A stretch of DNA of 64,000 nucleotides, taken from NCBI GenBank assembly GCA_022606425.2, contig JAHDVF020001363.1:186001-250000 (forward strand). Direction: 5' to 3'. The position numbers and the translations under genes are program-made. The notes under the pieces are model-generated. The model was not told the origin of the DNA, made no database searches, and saw only the letters and a list, made by a program, of their open reading frames with translations. Positions 51,660 to 62,559 of the stretch are shown here, one piece after another; position 1 is the first letter of the stretch, and each line of letters opens with the position of its first letter. Source of the DNA: Lepidostoma basale. Taxonomy: Eukaryota > Arthropoda > Insecta > Trichoptera > Lepidostomatidae.

Positions 51660-53740
51660 AAGGATGTATCTCAATAGAGACGAAGATGCAAATTGAAAAC
51701 AGAATATGGTGGTAGAGGTGTTTAGAGGACTTATGACCTGTCATTGGTTGGGTTAAGTGCACGCTTTATGTAATACAACATTCCCCATTCCACATTTTCT
51801 TATGACCACCATGTCTGACAAATTTTTGTAAGTTGTATATATGTTAATCTGTAAGATTGTGTAGATTGAAACTACCATGTAAAGGGTGGTGTTACAGATG
51901 AACATGTATACAACTTCCAAAAATTTGTCAGATATGGTGGTCATAAGAAAAGGTGGTTTCGTGGCCTCGATCGAATCTCACGTTTCACAACTCTTAGCCA
52001 AAACTCCTTCATCCCCACCGATCCCATTCACCTCACCGAGAGAGGTGAAACAACAAATAAAATATCTTAATACCCGCAAATCACCAGGTCCTGACTCAAT
52101 ATCTAACAAAATTCTCAAATCTCTCCCTCTCAAAGGCATCTGTGCCCTGACAGCGATCTTCAACGCATCCCTTAGACTCCGATACTTCCCGAAACCCTAC
52201 AAAATCGCAGACGTTATCCTTCTTCCCAAGCCAGGCAAGGACCCAACAGGTCCTTCAAATCATAGACCAATTAGTCTTCTTCCTTGCACTGGTAAATTGT
52301 TGGAAAAACTCATACAATCAAGACTCAAAACAAGACTTCACGAACAGAGTACCATTCCAGATTTTCAACACGGTTTCCGTGCCCAACACTCCACACAACA
52401 TCAGCTACTTCGTGTAGTTGAACTTATTGCCACAAACTTTAACACGCGCAAATTCACCACTTTCTTTTCCCTAGATGTCAGTAAAGCATTCGACCGCGTC
52501 TGGCACACCGGCCTGTTATACAAAATGGGAAAAGCAAACATCCCACTGCCTATGATTCAACTCATAGCCAGCTTTCTGTCCGATCGCCTTTTCAGCGTCA
52601 AAATCAACAAGGCCAAATCCCTTGTACGCCCTATCAGAGCAGGAGTTCCCCAAGGTTCAGTAATGGCTCCTACTCTGTTCAACATCTACTGCAGTGATAT
52701 CCCTCTTCCCCGAGATCAGAACACCCACATTGCCCAATTCGCTGACGTTACGGGCATCATCTCCAGTGCTAAAAGGCCGCTTCTCGCGACCCGCAGGGTG
52801 CAAAAGCAGGCCGATGTGCTAGAGGTGTGGTGCAGAAACTGGCGCATTACCATCAATCCGAGTAAAAGCGCAGCGACCCTTTTCAGTAAAAGACACATTC
52901 CTCCAAACATTCCCAACATAAAAATGTTCGGCCAAGACGTTCCTTGGACCAAAACAATCAAATACCTTGGGGTTACCTTGGATTCTAAGCTGACATGGAG
53001 GCCACACATTACAAATAAAGTCAAAGCCGCGTCAAAAGTAATCTCAGCCCTCTACCCAATGTTAGCTAGAAACAGTAAACTAAGCATCGACAATAAACTC
53101 CTGATATATAAAACGGTTATAAGGCCGATCTTCACTTATGCAGCCCCAATCTGGGGCTATGCAGCTTCGAGTCACATACAAAATATCGTTTATCGCTTGG
53201 TGCGCCTTCATGGACCAGGATTACACAACTGCACCTAGAATCGGGAATCCCGATGATAGAACGTTTTTACAAAGGACTCCCTTCACATCCCAACCCCACA
53301 ATAAAAGACCTCTCTAATTACGACCCAAACACTTCCAGCCGCCACAAGCGCCCAAAATCGATTCTCCTTCAAAGGAACACTCCGGGCCACACAAATCATG
53401 CCCCCGAATAAACTAACAACCCACCAAATCACCTTCCAACAATGTTCCCATCAGACGTAAGAGGAATAGCCACATGAGCTGAACCTCTGTAAGCCAGAAG
53501 ATCCAAGTCCAAGTCCAAGAAAATGTGGAATGGGGAATGTTGTATTACATAAAGCGTGCGCTTAACCCAACCAATGACATGTCATAAGTCCTGTAAACAC
53601 CTCGATCACCATATTCTGTTTCCAATTTGCATCTTCGTCTCTATTGAGATACAATTAATTCTTCGTCTCTATTGAGATACAATTAATCCTTCGTCTCTAT
53701 TGAGATACAATTAATCCTCTATTGAGATACAATTAATCCT
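51660..53740. mobile_element. Foldback terminal-repeat element carrying a Jockey copy
   Basis: The left terminal unit 51666-51800 (GTATCTCAATAGAGACGAAG) and the right unit 53517-53665 are inverted relative to each other. 51800-51855 and 51888-51946 form the internal hairpin (TGGTGGTCATAAG against CTTATGACCACCA). 53642-53740 repeats the terminal 27 bp (CGTCTCTATTGAGATACAAT) about four times. Confidence 0.8.
51948..53516 (+). mobile_element. Jockey-type LINE, RT domain with mutated catalytic motif
   Basis: Open to 53238 with the RT blocks in order: KSPGPDSISNKIL, NHRPISLLPCTGKLLEKLIQ, DFQHGFRAQHSTQHQLL, FFSLDVSKAFDRVWHTGLLY (motif A Asp), RAGVPQGSVMAPTLFNIYCS (motif B), AQFADVTGI in place of FADDT, and KYLGVTLDSKLTWRPHI (motif E region). 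The second Asp of motif C is Val, so the enzyme is inactive. After 53238 the C-terminus continues with frameshifts (LGIPMIERFYKGL, NPTIKDLSNYDPNTSS). The tail is CCAAGTCCAAGTCCAAG. AAGAAAA at both ends may be the target duplication. The first ~20 codons of the open frame belong to the foldback. Confidence 0.9.
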
Positions 53741-53744
53741 TGAA

Positions 53745-54100
53745 TTCAGCATCTTGGCCATGCTGGGGACCAATAGTTTACAGATAAGAAGGGATGGGTG
53801 CACACTTACCCATTTCTTCACACTTATCAGGGGATTCTTTGAGACTTCCGTCATCTTGGAGGCTATCCATCTTTATGTTCCGGATGGTTATCTTCGACAG
53901 CGTCAGCACAGACTATTTTATCTCCCAACATGCAGAACCAACCTGCCTCTGGTGATGCCGGTGAGGAGAGCAATCAAACTGCTGAACATGATCGCTTCGT
54001 AGATCGATGTCTTTCATATTCGTGAAAGTACATTTAGAAGCCAAATACTCTTGACTTTGGAGAATATCTTGTATTCCTAATGTCGAACCACCTCTCATGC
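53745..54100 (+). mobile_element. Jockey-like LINE 3' coding end
   Basis: MLGTNSLQIRR, THFFTLIRGFFETSVI, VPDGYLRQRQHRLFYLPTCR and PLVMPVRRAIKLLNMIAS, then stop and IDVFHIRESTFRSQILLTLE. The DNA from GATCGATGTCTTTCATATTC to TTGACTTTGGAGAATATCTT aligns with the sat137 monomer. Confidence 0.82.
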
Positions 54101-54104
54101 GTTC

Positions 54105-54560
54105 CTTCTTCTTCTTCTTCTTTTGATAGATCTGACGATCTGTGACACAGAAATCATATCTCGTCGGATGATGAGATCCAGCTGTCCCTCCATCTCTTAG
54201 GCGGTCTTCCAGGTGGGCGGTGTCCGGAGGGGATTTCATAAGCGGCTGTATATGCAAGTCTGTCACCATCCATTCGGGTTACATGGTCCCTCCAGTAGCT
54301 TCTTCTGGATCTACTCCACTGGACGATATCCTCTATTTCGCAGGTTTTCCTTATGTCTGCGTTGCGGACACGATCTCGGAGGGTTTTTCCAGTAATTGAT
54401 CTTAGGACCTTCATCTCCGATGTTCTTAGTAGTCCCTTGGTTCGCACAGTGTCAGCCCGCGTCTCTACAGCGTACGTCATGATGGGTCGCACGCATGTTT
54501 TGTAGATTCTGATCTTGCTGTCGATACGCATGTGCTTGTTTTTCCAGACCAGACTCTTCA
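54105..54560 (-). mobile_element. RTE-E LINE tail
   Basis: Begins with inverted (GAA)n (CTTCTTCTTCTTCTTTTGAT). The minus frame 54531-54154 is open: SKIRIYKTCVRPIMTYAVET, MKVLRSITGKTLRDRVRNAD, WRDHVTRMDGDRLAYTAAYE, RPPGRPPKRWRDSWISSSDE. 54561-54765 includes the inverted hairpin end of the terminal-repeat family (GGGTAAAATCCAGTATTCG). Confidence 0.85.
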
Positions 54561-54769
54561 GGCGTTCCTGGTATTATATATTTATTATGTTTTACCTGTT
54601 CTCAATAGATGCTTAAACTATTATATAAAAAATGTTTGTAATGTCTTTTGAGAAAATAAACTGATTTGAATTTGAATTGATAGCCCGCAATGGGTAAAAT
54701 CCAGTATTCGTCTACAAGTATTTGTATACATTCAAAATGTTGCCGAATCAAATTAGTTACGTATTAGCG

Positions 54770-55500
54770 TAGTCCTATAATGACATATGGAATAGAAACG
54801 AGAGCTGATACCATCAGAACAAAAAGTGTCCTAAGAACCACAGAAATGAAGACTCTCCGATCCGTTGCCGGAACGACACTCCGAGACAGAATAAGAAAGA
54901 TCTGCAATGTGGAAGATGTCGTGCGATGGGGAAGACTGAGAAGACGCTACTGGAGGGATCATGTGGAAAGAGCATGTTCTGAAAGAGTGATAAATATAGC
55001 CGCAAATAAAGTACCAACAGGAAATCGACCTGCAGGAAGACCACCTAAAAGATGGCGAGACAGTTGGACATCTGCATCCCAGGAACAGGCTCCGAGAAAT
55101 AGCAGGACACTGTCCTAAATAAAGCAGCAGAAGAAGAAGAAGAAATTAGTTTATTTGCTCAAAAGATATTACAGTAAGGTCAGAATATACAAAACCTTCG
55201 TAAGGCTTGACATATAGCATTGAGACCAGAGCGGATACAAAAGACTCTTTGAGATAGGGTGAGGAACACGGCTATCCGCGATATTTGCAAGGTGGAAGAC
55301 AACGCAGAAGATATTGGAATGCATACGTGCAGAGAATGGATCTAACCAGAATCCCAGACGCTGTGGTGTATCAGATTTATATCGGCTACCGTCCCGCCTG
55401 AAGACCGCCAAAGAGATGAAAGGATAATTGGGAGTCGACCTCCCAAGAGAGGCCAGCCTGTCTAAAGAATCAGACCAAAGGTCTAAAAGAAAAATAAGAT
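54770..55500 (+). mobile_element. Two RTE-E LINE tails
   Basis: Copy 1 (54780-55145): open frame MTYGIETRADTIRTKSVLRT, MKTLRSVAGTTLRDRIRKIC, RPAGRPPKRWRDSWTSASQE, tail AGCAGCAGAAGAAGAAGAAG. Copy 2 (about 55215-55500): broken frames DRVRNTAIRDICKVED, AYVQRMDLTRIPDAVVYQI and RPPKRWKDNWESTSQE. Confidence 0.82.
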
Positions 55501-55509
55501 ATTACAGAC

Positions 55510-56040
55510 AAAAATTTAAATGGTTCCACTGCAGGAAGGCAAGATACTCTCTAAAATCAAGAGTATTTGTCTTCTAAACGTACTTTCACTAATATGAAAG
55601 GTGTCGATCTCCAAGGAGACCGCGTTCAGCACACTAATTGCTATTCCCACCGGTGTCACCAGAAGCAGGTTGGTTCTGGCGGTCGGTAAATAAAACAATC
55701 TATGCTGTCGCTGTCGGAGATATACGAGTATATCAGTGACAAAAATTCCAAGATCCGCCAACACGTCTCGAAATATTCCCAGATTAAATTAAGACATGGG
55801 CTATTTGACGCCCATCTCCTGGAAGCTGCAAAGAGTTGTTCCCTAACATTCCCAAAAGAGATTTGATTTGATTTGACTAATCAATGACCTAACATATGTA
55901 TATTTCCGGCAGCTTGAGCACAGATATTTGAAAGAATCAACCTGCCTCTAGTGATGCCAGTGAGAAGAACAATCAATCTACTGGACACGATTTCCTCGGA
56001 GATGGTCGTCTTTCATATGAATGATTCCGTAATTCATTAT
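55510..56040. mobile_element. Jockey-like LINE 3' ends, opposed
   Basis: 55516-55790 on the minus strand reads LRQRQHRLFYLPTARTNLLL, VTPVGIAISVLNAVSLEIDT, FHISESTFRRQILLILESIL. 55930-56030 on the plus strand reads INLPLVMPVRRTINLLDTIS-type sequence. The minus copy's end, ILLILESILPS, is close to the sat137 reading LLILRSILPP. Confidence 0.78.
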
Positions 56041-56079
56041 AGGCCTGACGCATGTATATATAAATAATATTGTTTTGAT

Positions 56080-56905
56080 TAAGATGGCAGTGCACAATGG
56101 TGTTCTTGTGCCGACCCTTATGTATGGAAGTGAAGCATGAAACTGGCAAAAGAAGGATGAAAGTAGAATAAATGCAGTAGAAATGAGATCTCTAAGACGA
56201 ATGTGTGTAAATCTGTATATAATAGAGTGACAAATGCAAATATAAGAAGTGAATGTGGTGCGAATGAAAGTGTTATGAACAAAATAAGGAAAGGGTAATT
56301 AAGATGGTTTGGACACATGGAAAGAATGAGTGAAGACACAATGGCAAAGAAGGTATATGTAAACGGCGTGAGCGGAGCTAGAAATAGAGGAAGGCCGAGG
56401 AAAACGTGGCACGATCAAATCAATCAAATATTGAATGTCGGTCATGTGAGGAGTCGGAGAAATCGACGTGCGTGCATGACAAGATGTATGAATGTAGAGA
56501 AGCGAGAGAAGCATGTCAGGACAGAACAGTGTGGCGTTTATTTATTTATTTATTTATACATTTACAAATGAGACATAACAAACGATAAAACATTTAGGCG
56601 ACTCATTTGGACACAAAACAGTATTATAAAGATAAAAAAACAAAACAACATGAGACCAAAAAATCCTACATATCAGAAGGAATCCAAATATGTCGACGTC
56701 AGTGAGGCAGTACTCTTTCCAGAGTTTGCAATATTTTTTTTATGAATACTGCCTCACTGACACTGAAAATGTCCAAATCCGAGATGATTAGATTCAGCGT
56801 CCGAATTGCTCTTCCTAATGGCATCACCAAAGGCAGGTTGGTTCTGCGTTCCATTATTTCTGCCTAACCCTCCGGGGAGACGGCGTGATGATAAGTTAGT
56901 TAGTT
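56080..56905 (+). mobile_element. LINE-A/B copy interrupted by an inverted Jockey-like fragment
   Basis: 56087-56534: AVHNGVLVPTLMYGSEA, EMRSLRRMCVNLYII, RWFGHMERMSEDTMAKKVYV, RNRGRPRKTWHDQINQILNV. At GTGTGGCG|TTT an inverted Jockey-like 3' end (56535-56848) intervenes: DLDIFSVSEAVFIKK and NLPLVMPLGRAIRTLNLIIS on the minus strand. The LINE resumes TTCCATTATTTCTGCCTAAC with a UCCG hairpin and GGCGTGATGATAAG. It ends about 200 bp before the BORCS6 start codon. Confidence 0.85.
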
Positions 56906-57111
56906 TTTGTAAAAACCTTCACAATTATTCATTTTAGCCCCGATAAAAAAAAGTACCTAATTGACCAATTTAATATTTTGCAATCTTTTCAAATATCTAT
57001 GGTTAAGTTCTATTGATATATTTTGACAGTTCGACACTGACATATCGTAAACTTTACGCTATGAATGTGTAACAATATTTGTGATGTGAGATTTAATACG
57101 TTTTAAATAAA

Positions 57112-57532
57112 ATGGCTTCGCAGGAAGACGAGCGCAGCGGCGATGACGCCCCCACTCCGACCGCGCAGACCGCCAAAACCATCGCCGAATCGCCGGCGAA
57201 GAACGAATTTGAAAGCGAAACAAATGAATTCGAACACGAGAAAGAAATGGCGGCACTTATGACAGCTTCTTACAGCGAAATTTCGTTCTCTTCCGATAAG
57301 GATCCCGCTAAAACTCCTGGCCCCAGCAGACCGCTGTCGCTATCATGCCAAAAGCCGTTGGATCTTGATGGAGTCGTGGTTCATGATGGCGAAATGACGC
57401 ACTTTGTTGCGGACGATTTAGAATACAAAATTAAGATATCTAGTCCCGTTACTAAGCGATCGGATGCCTCTTTCACAACCTCTCTCTATAGGCAGCTTCT
57501 AACACCACAAGTTGGTCAGGTAGACGTTACAG
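57112..57532 (+). CDS. BORCS6: BORCS6-like, exon 1
   Basis: BORCS6 is a subunit of BORC, which sits on the lysosome surface and recruits ARL8 to move lysosomes outwards. Exon 1 starts at ATG in a good context (AAAATGGC) and gives 140 codons plus one base. The N-terminal half is acidic and low-complexity (MASQEDERSGDDAPTPTAQT). The second half has MTASYSEISFSS, VVVHDGEMTHFVADDLEYKI and KISSPVTKRSDASF. VADDLEYKIKxSSP is a conserved block of this family as I recall it. The donor is GTTACAG|GTTAGT. The assignment rests mainly on the C-terminal domain in exon 2. Full length is 237 residues. Confidence 0.72.
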
Positions 57533-57554
57533 GTTAGTTTTTCTATGATTCATT

Positions 57555-58450
57555 CATTTATAAGGCGTGTCGTGCACTGTCGCTTCTAACACAATAGGCA
57601 GAGACGGTGGACCGCCACACTCTTCCATCCTGACACGCTTCTCTAGCCTTCACATTCATACAGCGTGTCGTGCACTGTCGCTTCTAACACAATAGGCAGA
57701 GACGGTGGACTGTCGCCACACTCTTCCATCCTGACACGCTTCTCTAGCCTTCACATTCATACAGCGTGTCGTGCACTGTCGCTTCTAACACATAGGCAGA
57801 GACGGTGGAGCCACACTCTTCCATCCTGACACGCTTCTCTAGCCTTCACATTCATACAGCGTGGACTGTCGCTTCTAACACAATAGGCAGAGACACACAC
57901 TCTTCCATCCTGACACGCTTCTCTAGCCTTCACATTCATACAGCGTGTCGTGCACTGTCGCTTCTAACACAATAGGCAGAGACGGTGGACCGCCACACTC
58001 TTCCATCCTGACACGCTTCTCTAGCCTTCACATTCATACAGCGTGTCGTGGACTGTACCTTCTAACACAATAGGCAGAGACGGTGGACTGCCACACTCTT
58101 CCATCCTGACACGCTTCTCTAGCCTTCACATTCATACAGCTATCATGCACTGTCGCTTCTAACACAATAGGCAGAGACGATGGACCGCCACACTCTTCCA
58201 TCCTGACACGCTTCTCTAGCCTTCACATTTATACAGCGTGTCGTGCACTGTCGCTTTTAACACAATAGGCAGAGACGGTGGACCGCCACACTCTTCCATC
58301 CTGACACGCTTTTCTAGCCTTCACATTCACACAGCTATCATGCACTGTTTCTAACACAATAGGAGACGATGGACCGCCACACTCTTCCAACCTGACACGC
58401 TTCTCTAGCCTTCACATTTATACAGAGTGTTATGGGCTATCGCTTCTAAC
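57555..58450 (-). repeat. sat97 array 11, filling the BORCS6 intron
   Basis: About nine monomers on the minus strand, antisense to the gene's transcript like array 1 in ILF2. Several have small deletions (AGACGGTGGAGCCACACT; AGAGACACACACTCTTCC). It leaves about 30 intron bases after the donor and about 17 before the acceptor (TCTGATTTTATTTTCAG). Confidence 0.95.
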
Positions 58451-58467
58451 TCTGATTTTATTTTCAG

Positions 58468-58760
58468 TTTTGAATGATTTGGAATACGAGGCTCGTCGTA
58501 TTGCGACGGCTGTGGACAATCTAACGGAGCAGCTGGCCGGTGTGCTTCACTCGGTATCGAGTTTGACCGCGGCAGGGGTGGCGGTTTACGGGGCTTCCGT
58601 CTCTAGAACGTGTGACGCTCTAGACCGCAATATCCGCGCGATGTACACGGTGCTAGCGCGCGGAGAAGAGGCGTCCCGAGCCATGGCACCCGTGGCCGCT
58701 CACGCAGCTCGGCTGACGGAGATACGAAGACTCCTAAATATCCTTGAAAGCACCATATAA
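58468..58760 (+). CDS. BORCS6: BORCS6-like, exon 2
   Basis: Acceptor TTATTTTCAG|TTTTG. The split codon G|TT gives VLNDLEYEARRIATAVDNLT then EQLAGVLHSVSSLTAAGVAV, YGASVSRTCDALDRNIRAMY, TVLARGEEASRAMAPVAAHA and ARLTEIRRLLNILESTI-stop. This all-helical block, with SVSSLTAxxVxVY, CDxxDxNIxxMY and a final EIxRLLxxLE, is the C-terminal BORCS6 domain (C17orf59/lyspersin family). GC content is higher than in the surrounding repeats. No frame defect. Confidence 0.78.
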
Positions 58761-58829
58761 ACAGAATCATCACCTTCATCTTGCTAGAACCTGTTAATTT
58801 TATAACTACTTACTTAAAAGAAAATATAC

Positions 58830-59225
58830 TTACTTACTTCCTATGGCCATGCAATTCTTGAAGAGTTTTAGCCTCCTTGATGATGTTTTGCCAAGCTCCT
58901 TGATCCTGCGCCTTTTGCTCCCAGCGATTCGCCCAACCTAGCCAGGTCAGCCAGAACATTGTCCGTTAGGCGCTGTCTAGGCCTTCCTAGAGGTCTTACT
59001 CCAGTCGGTCTAGACGCGTACAGGATCTTGATTGCTCTGGTCTCTTCGGCTCGGCATACGTGCCCAATCCATGCTAGGAGACCGTTATAAGGGGCTGCTG
59101 GGTCATCGTACGGATCTCTTGGTTGGTCCTATGCCTCCAAGTTCCCGCTGCAACACCGGGTCTACGTCCCAGGATCATTCTAAGTATTCTATTCTCAAAC
59201 CAGTAGATTCTTTATTGTTCTTTTA
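58830..59225 (-). mobile_element. RTE-G LINE tail downstream of BORCS6
   Basis: Minus strand: LAWIGHVCRAEETRAIKILY, ASRPTGVRPLGRPRQRLTDN, VLADLARLGE, then NSSRIAWP. The part at 59085-59130 (inverted TTATAAGGGGCTGCTGGGTC) aligns with the 82-bp tandem repeat of 24.5 kb. 59370-59445 carries a scrap of the dispersed AT-rich element. Confidence 0.72.
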
Positions 59226-59454
59226 GAGTCATTGTCCATGACTTTAAAAGATGAAAATAAATGACTTGGTGTCTATAACCAATCTTGGAAGAAGTCTCAG
59301 AAAGACATCGATAACAAAATATGTTACTTAACTTATGTGAATCGTTTTTGTATTAGACCATAGGCTCCCAATGGCTAATGCCTTAGCAAGGCAAACGTGT
59401 CATTCCCATAAAATATAATAAAACTCGTATAAAACAGACTTACTTGTATTTATT

Positions 59455-60020
59455 TAAAATGAAGGATATGTCCATCAGCTGTTTGCTATATGCAGACGAC
59501 GCTGTTTTAATCGCTGACAGCATGGACCATCTACAGTCCTAGTGTGAAGAGTGTACCAAGTATGCAATAAGTGTGACCTTGTGATGAACGTGTCAAAGTC
59601 TAAAGTGATGCTATTTGAAAAGGAAGAATGTATGACGGATTGTGACATAAGTGACAACGGTGAGAAATTAGAGCAAGTTACACAATTTTTTTTATCTGGA
59701 AAGCATGTTTACGTGAGACGGAAAAATTAAGAAATACATCAAAAGAAGGGTTGGAGCTGGAAACAAAATAAATGGTGCACTCAAAACCATCACTACAAAT
59801 AGAAATATATCTACTGGCAGTGCACAATGGGATTGTAGTGCAGACCCTTATGTTTGAAAGTGAAGCTTGTAGGATAAATGCCGTAGAAATGAGGTCACTA
59901 AGAAAGTGCAGAAAACAATGTACGATGGAATATCTAATGAAGAAGTTAGAAAGGAATGTAAGGCGGATGAATGCGTGATAAATAAAATTAAGAAAGGGTC
60001 ACTATAATGGTTTGAACGTA
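59455..60020 (+). mobile_element. LINE-B-related copy, sister of 15003-16060
   Basis: MKDMSISCLLYADDAVLIAD, then NVSKSKVMLFEKEECMTDCD, matching the 15.0-kb copy almost base for base to about 59690. Frames then break, and segments such as KRRVGAGNKINGALK and KECKADECVINKIKKGSL are seen. It stops at RMEWE without a 3' end. Confidence 0.82.
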
Positions 60021-60024
60021 TGGA

Positions 60025-60730
60025 ATGGGAATGCATATCAGTGGTGCATAGGGCCTCGAGGAACCTTCTCTACCTGACTATCGCATGCCTGATGCCTAAA
60101 ATCATCCCAAGTGACTGCTGCCTTAACCTCGTCCTGCAGGGCTCTTCTCCAGGTGGCTCTAGGTCTGCCTCGCTCTTTCCACCTGCGGGGACCAGTCTAG
60201 TGCGCCCTGAGCGATGCAGGCTGGGTTCCGTCTCAGAGTGTGACCGATCCACTGCCATTTGCGTCTAGCGACTTGTTCTCTGATTGGCTTTTCGTCTGCC
60301 ATGGTCCAGAGAACGGCATTTAACACTGTTTGGGATCTTGAATATTGAGCGAAGGCAGCTATCTATAATATAAACACCTGGAGTTTTCCAAGTCTCACAT
60401 CCGTACAGCAGTACGCTTTAAACGCTACTGCTGAATATTTGGAGCTTGAGCTTTCTCGAAATGATACTGGAACCCCTTAAAGGACGAAGCATTGCGAAAG
60501 CTCCCCTTGCCTTGTTAAGTCTGCTGGCTACCTCCCGAGCCTGCTATCATACTACCGAGGTAGCAGAAGCTGGCCGTGGTCACAAGGGGGACACCGTGGA
60601 GCAAGATTGGGGTGGAGTCATTTGTGGACACTCGTAGGTCTACTGTCTTGGACATGTTAATCTTGAGACCTACTTTTGCCGCTTCCTCGTGAAGTCTACA
60701 CAGCTTCTGATCTGCATCCATTCAGTTTAT
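60025..60730 (-). mobile_element. RTE-K LINE, longest copy
   Basis: Minus strand from 60721: MDADQKLCRLHEEAAKVGLK, INMSKTVDLRVSTNDSTPIL, HGVPLVTTASFCYLGSMIAG, then down to KPIREQVARRKWQWIGHTLR, RNPACIAQGALDWSP and the terminal RGSSRPYAPL-like reading. It lacks the (GAA)n tail present in the other two copies. The frame is broken near 60450. Confidence 0.83.
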
Positions 60731-61129
60731 CGAAAGCAAACAGAGGTTATCAGGAATGGAAGGATGATGCTTACAGCTTTGTAAATACTTTCAAGACGGC
60801 ATTGCTCCAGTCGGAAGGGGATGTCAGTCCCACCTCTCTGCCTACCCCTTCAGGGCTGAGTTATAGGGTAAAATAAAAGTGTAAATATAACTTTTATAAT
60901 GTATATTGTTATAAAACAATTGGTTTATAAAACATTTACCAGCTAATTCACATGCTAACAATGAGATAAATAAGGAAATAATATTAAATAATCCGGCCTA
61001 ACCACTCGTCTACGAGGGCCCCTCGTCTAACCGTCAAATCGTCTATCGGATCCCCTCATCGCCAAAAATAGGTGAATTAAAATAATTTCAATATTTTTAA
61101 AGACAATCAAATGATTTTGATGATCAAAT
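60731..61129. other. Unassigned stretch
   Basis: 60735-60875 has a frame with GYQEWKDDAYSFVNTFKTAL and ends SLPTPSGLSYRVK-stop. Its DNA TCTCTGCCTACCCCTTCAGG resembles the LINE hairpin region, so it may be the end of yet another LINE. The rest is AT-rich with a GC patch (CGTCTACGAGGGCCCCTCG) near 61010. Confidence 0.35.
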
Positions 61130-61360
61130 GATGGAGTAAGGAGTCGAGGCAGACCGACGAAAACGTGGCATGACCAAATTAATCAAATATTAAAAGTTGT
61201 TCATGTCAGAAGGCGGAAGAATCGACGTGCGTGTATGACTCGATGTATGAATGTGGAGGAAGCTAGAGAGGTGTGCCAGGATAGAGTAGTGTGGCGGTCC
61301 ATTCTCTCTGCCTACCCCTGCGGAGAAACTGCGTGATGGTTTGTTGTTGTTGTTGATTTT
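61130..61360 (+). mobile_element. LINE-C 3' end with (TTG)n tail
   Basis: VRSRGRPTKTWHDQINQILK, VVHVRRRKNRRACMTRCMNV, EEAREVCQDRVVWRSILSAY; hairpin with UGCG loop; tail TTTGTTGTTGTTGTTG. About 230 bp, the same truncation length as the copy at 46033. Confidence 0.92.
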
Positions 61361-61384
61361 AATAAAATCTCTCGATTCATTTTA

Positions 61385-61785
61385 AACAAACAAACCATCA
61401 CGCCGTTTCGCCGCAGGGGTAGGCAGAGAGAATGGACTGCCACACTACTCTATCCTGGCAAATCTCTCTAGCTTCCTACACATTCATACGAGTCATACAT
61501 GCACGTCGATTCCTCGGGCTTCTAACATGACCAACCTTTAAAATTTGATTAATTTGGTCATGCCATGTTTTCCTCGGTCTGCCTCGACTTCGTATTTACA
61601 TCATAAACGTATACTTTCTTAACCATTCTTTCTCCATTCATGCGCTCCATATGTCCGAACCAACGCAGCGATCCTTTCATAATACCTTCTTCCGCTCTAC
61701 ATTCCTTTCTTACATCAGCATTTGAGATTCTGTCGTATATCGTTCTACCACACATACGTCTTAGGGACCTCACCTTTTAAATACT
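61385..61785 (-). mobile_element. LINE-C 3' part
   Basis: AACCATCACGCCGTTTCGCC (sense loop UGCG), then the minus frame MRSLRRMCGRTIYDRISNAD, VRKECRAEEGIMKGSLRWFG, HMERMNGERMVKKVYVYDVN. It lies head to head with the preceding copy, 25 bp away. Confidence 0.88.
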
Positions 61786-61834
61786 AATTAAATAAATGCC
61801 GTATTAATGAGATCACTTAGAAGAAAACTAACTA

Positions 61835-62520
61835 ACTAACTAACCATCACGCCGTCTCCCCGAAGGGATAGGCAGAAAGAATGGACTGCCACACTTTTCT
61901 TTGCCGACATATTTCTCGATTCGCTTCCTCAACATTCATACATCGTGTCATGCACGCGCGTCGATTTCGCTGACTCCTCACATGGCCGACATTCAATATT
62001 TGATTTATTTGATCGTGCCACGTTTTCCTCGGTCTTCCGATTCTATTTGTAGTTCCATTTACATCGTTAACATATACTTTTTTTTCTTCATTCATTCTTT
62101 CTTTCCATGCGTCCAAACCATCTTAATGATCCTTTCATTATTTTGTTCATAACACCATCATTCGCACCGCATTCACTTCTTATATTTTCATTCGACACTC
62201 TATCATACACAGAGTATCCACACATTCATCTAAAAGATCTCATTTCTACTATTGCATTTATTCTACTTTCATCCTTCTTTTGCCAGTTCCAAGCTTCGCT
62301 TCCATACACAAGGGTCGGTAGAAGAACACCATTGTGCACTGCCATTCTAGCCTTTTTGGATGTGTTTTTGTTTGCGATGACAACTTTAAGTGCACCATTC
62401 ACTCTGTTGCCTGCCCCAACCCTTCTTTCAATATCCCTCTCCACTGTAAACATACTTCCTAAATGCACGAACTCATCTACTTGCTCCAAATTTTTACCGT
62501 TTACGCTAATATTATCACTT
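61835..62520 (-). mobile_element. LINE-A copy
   Basis: Tail AACTAACTAACTAACCATC, hairpin loop UUCC-like (CCCCGAAGGGATAGG). The minus strand has VNDVNGTTNRIGRPRKTWHD, KMNEEKK-type gap, and an open frame with NGALKVVIANKNTSKKARMA, VHNGVLLPTLVYGSEAWNWQ, EFVHLGSMFTVERDIERRVG. It carries the extra Ile (INAIVEMRS) also seen at 31400. Confidence 0.88.
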
Positions 62521-62559
62521 AGATGAATGTGAGTAAAAACATTATATGAAAGGAATACC

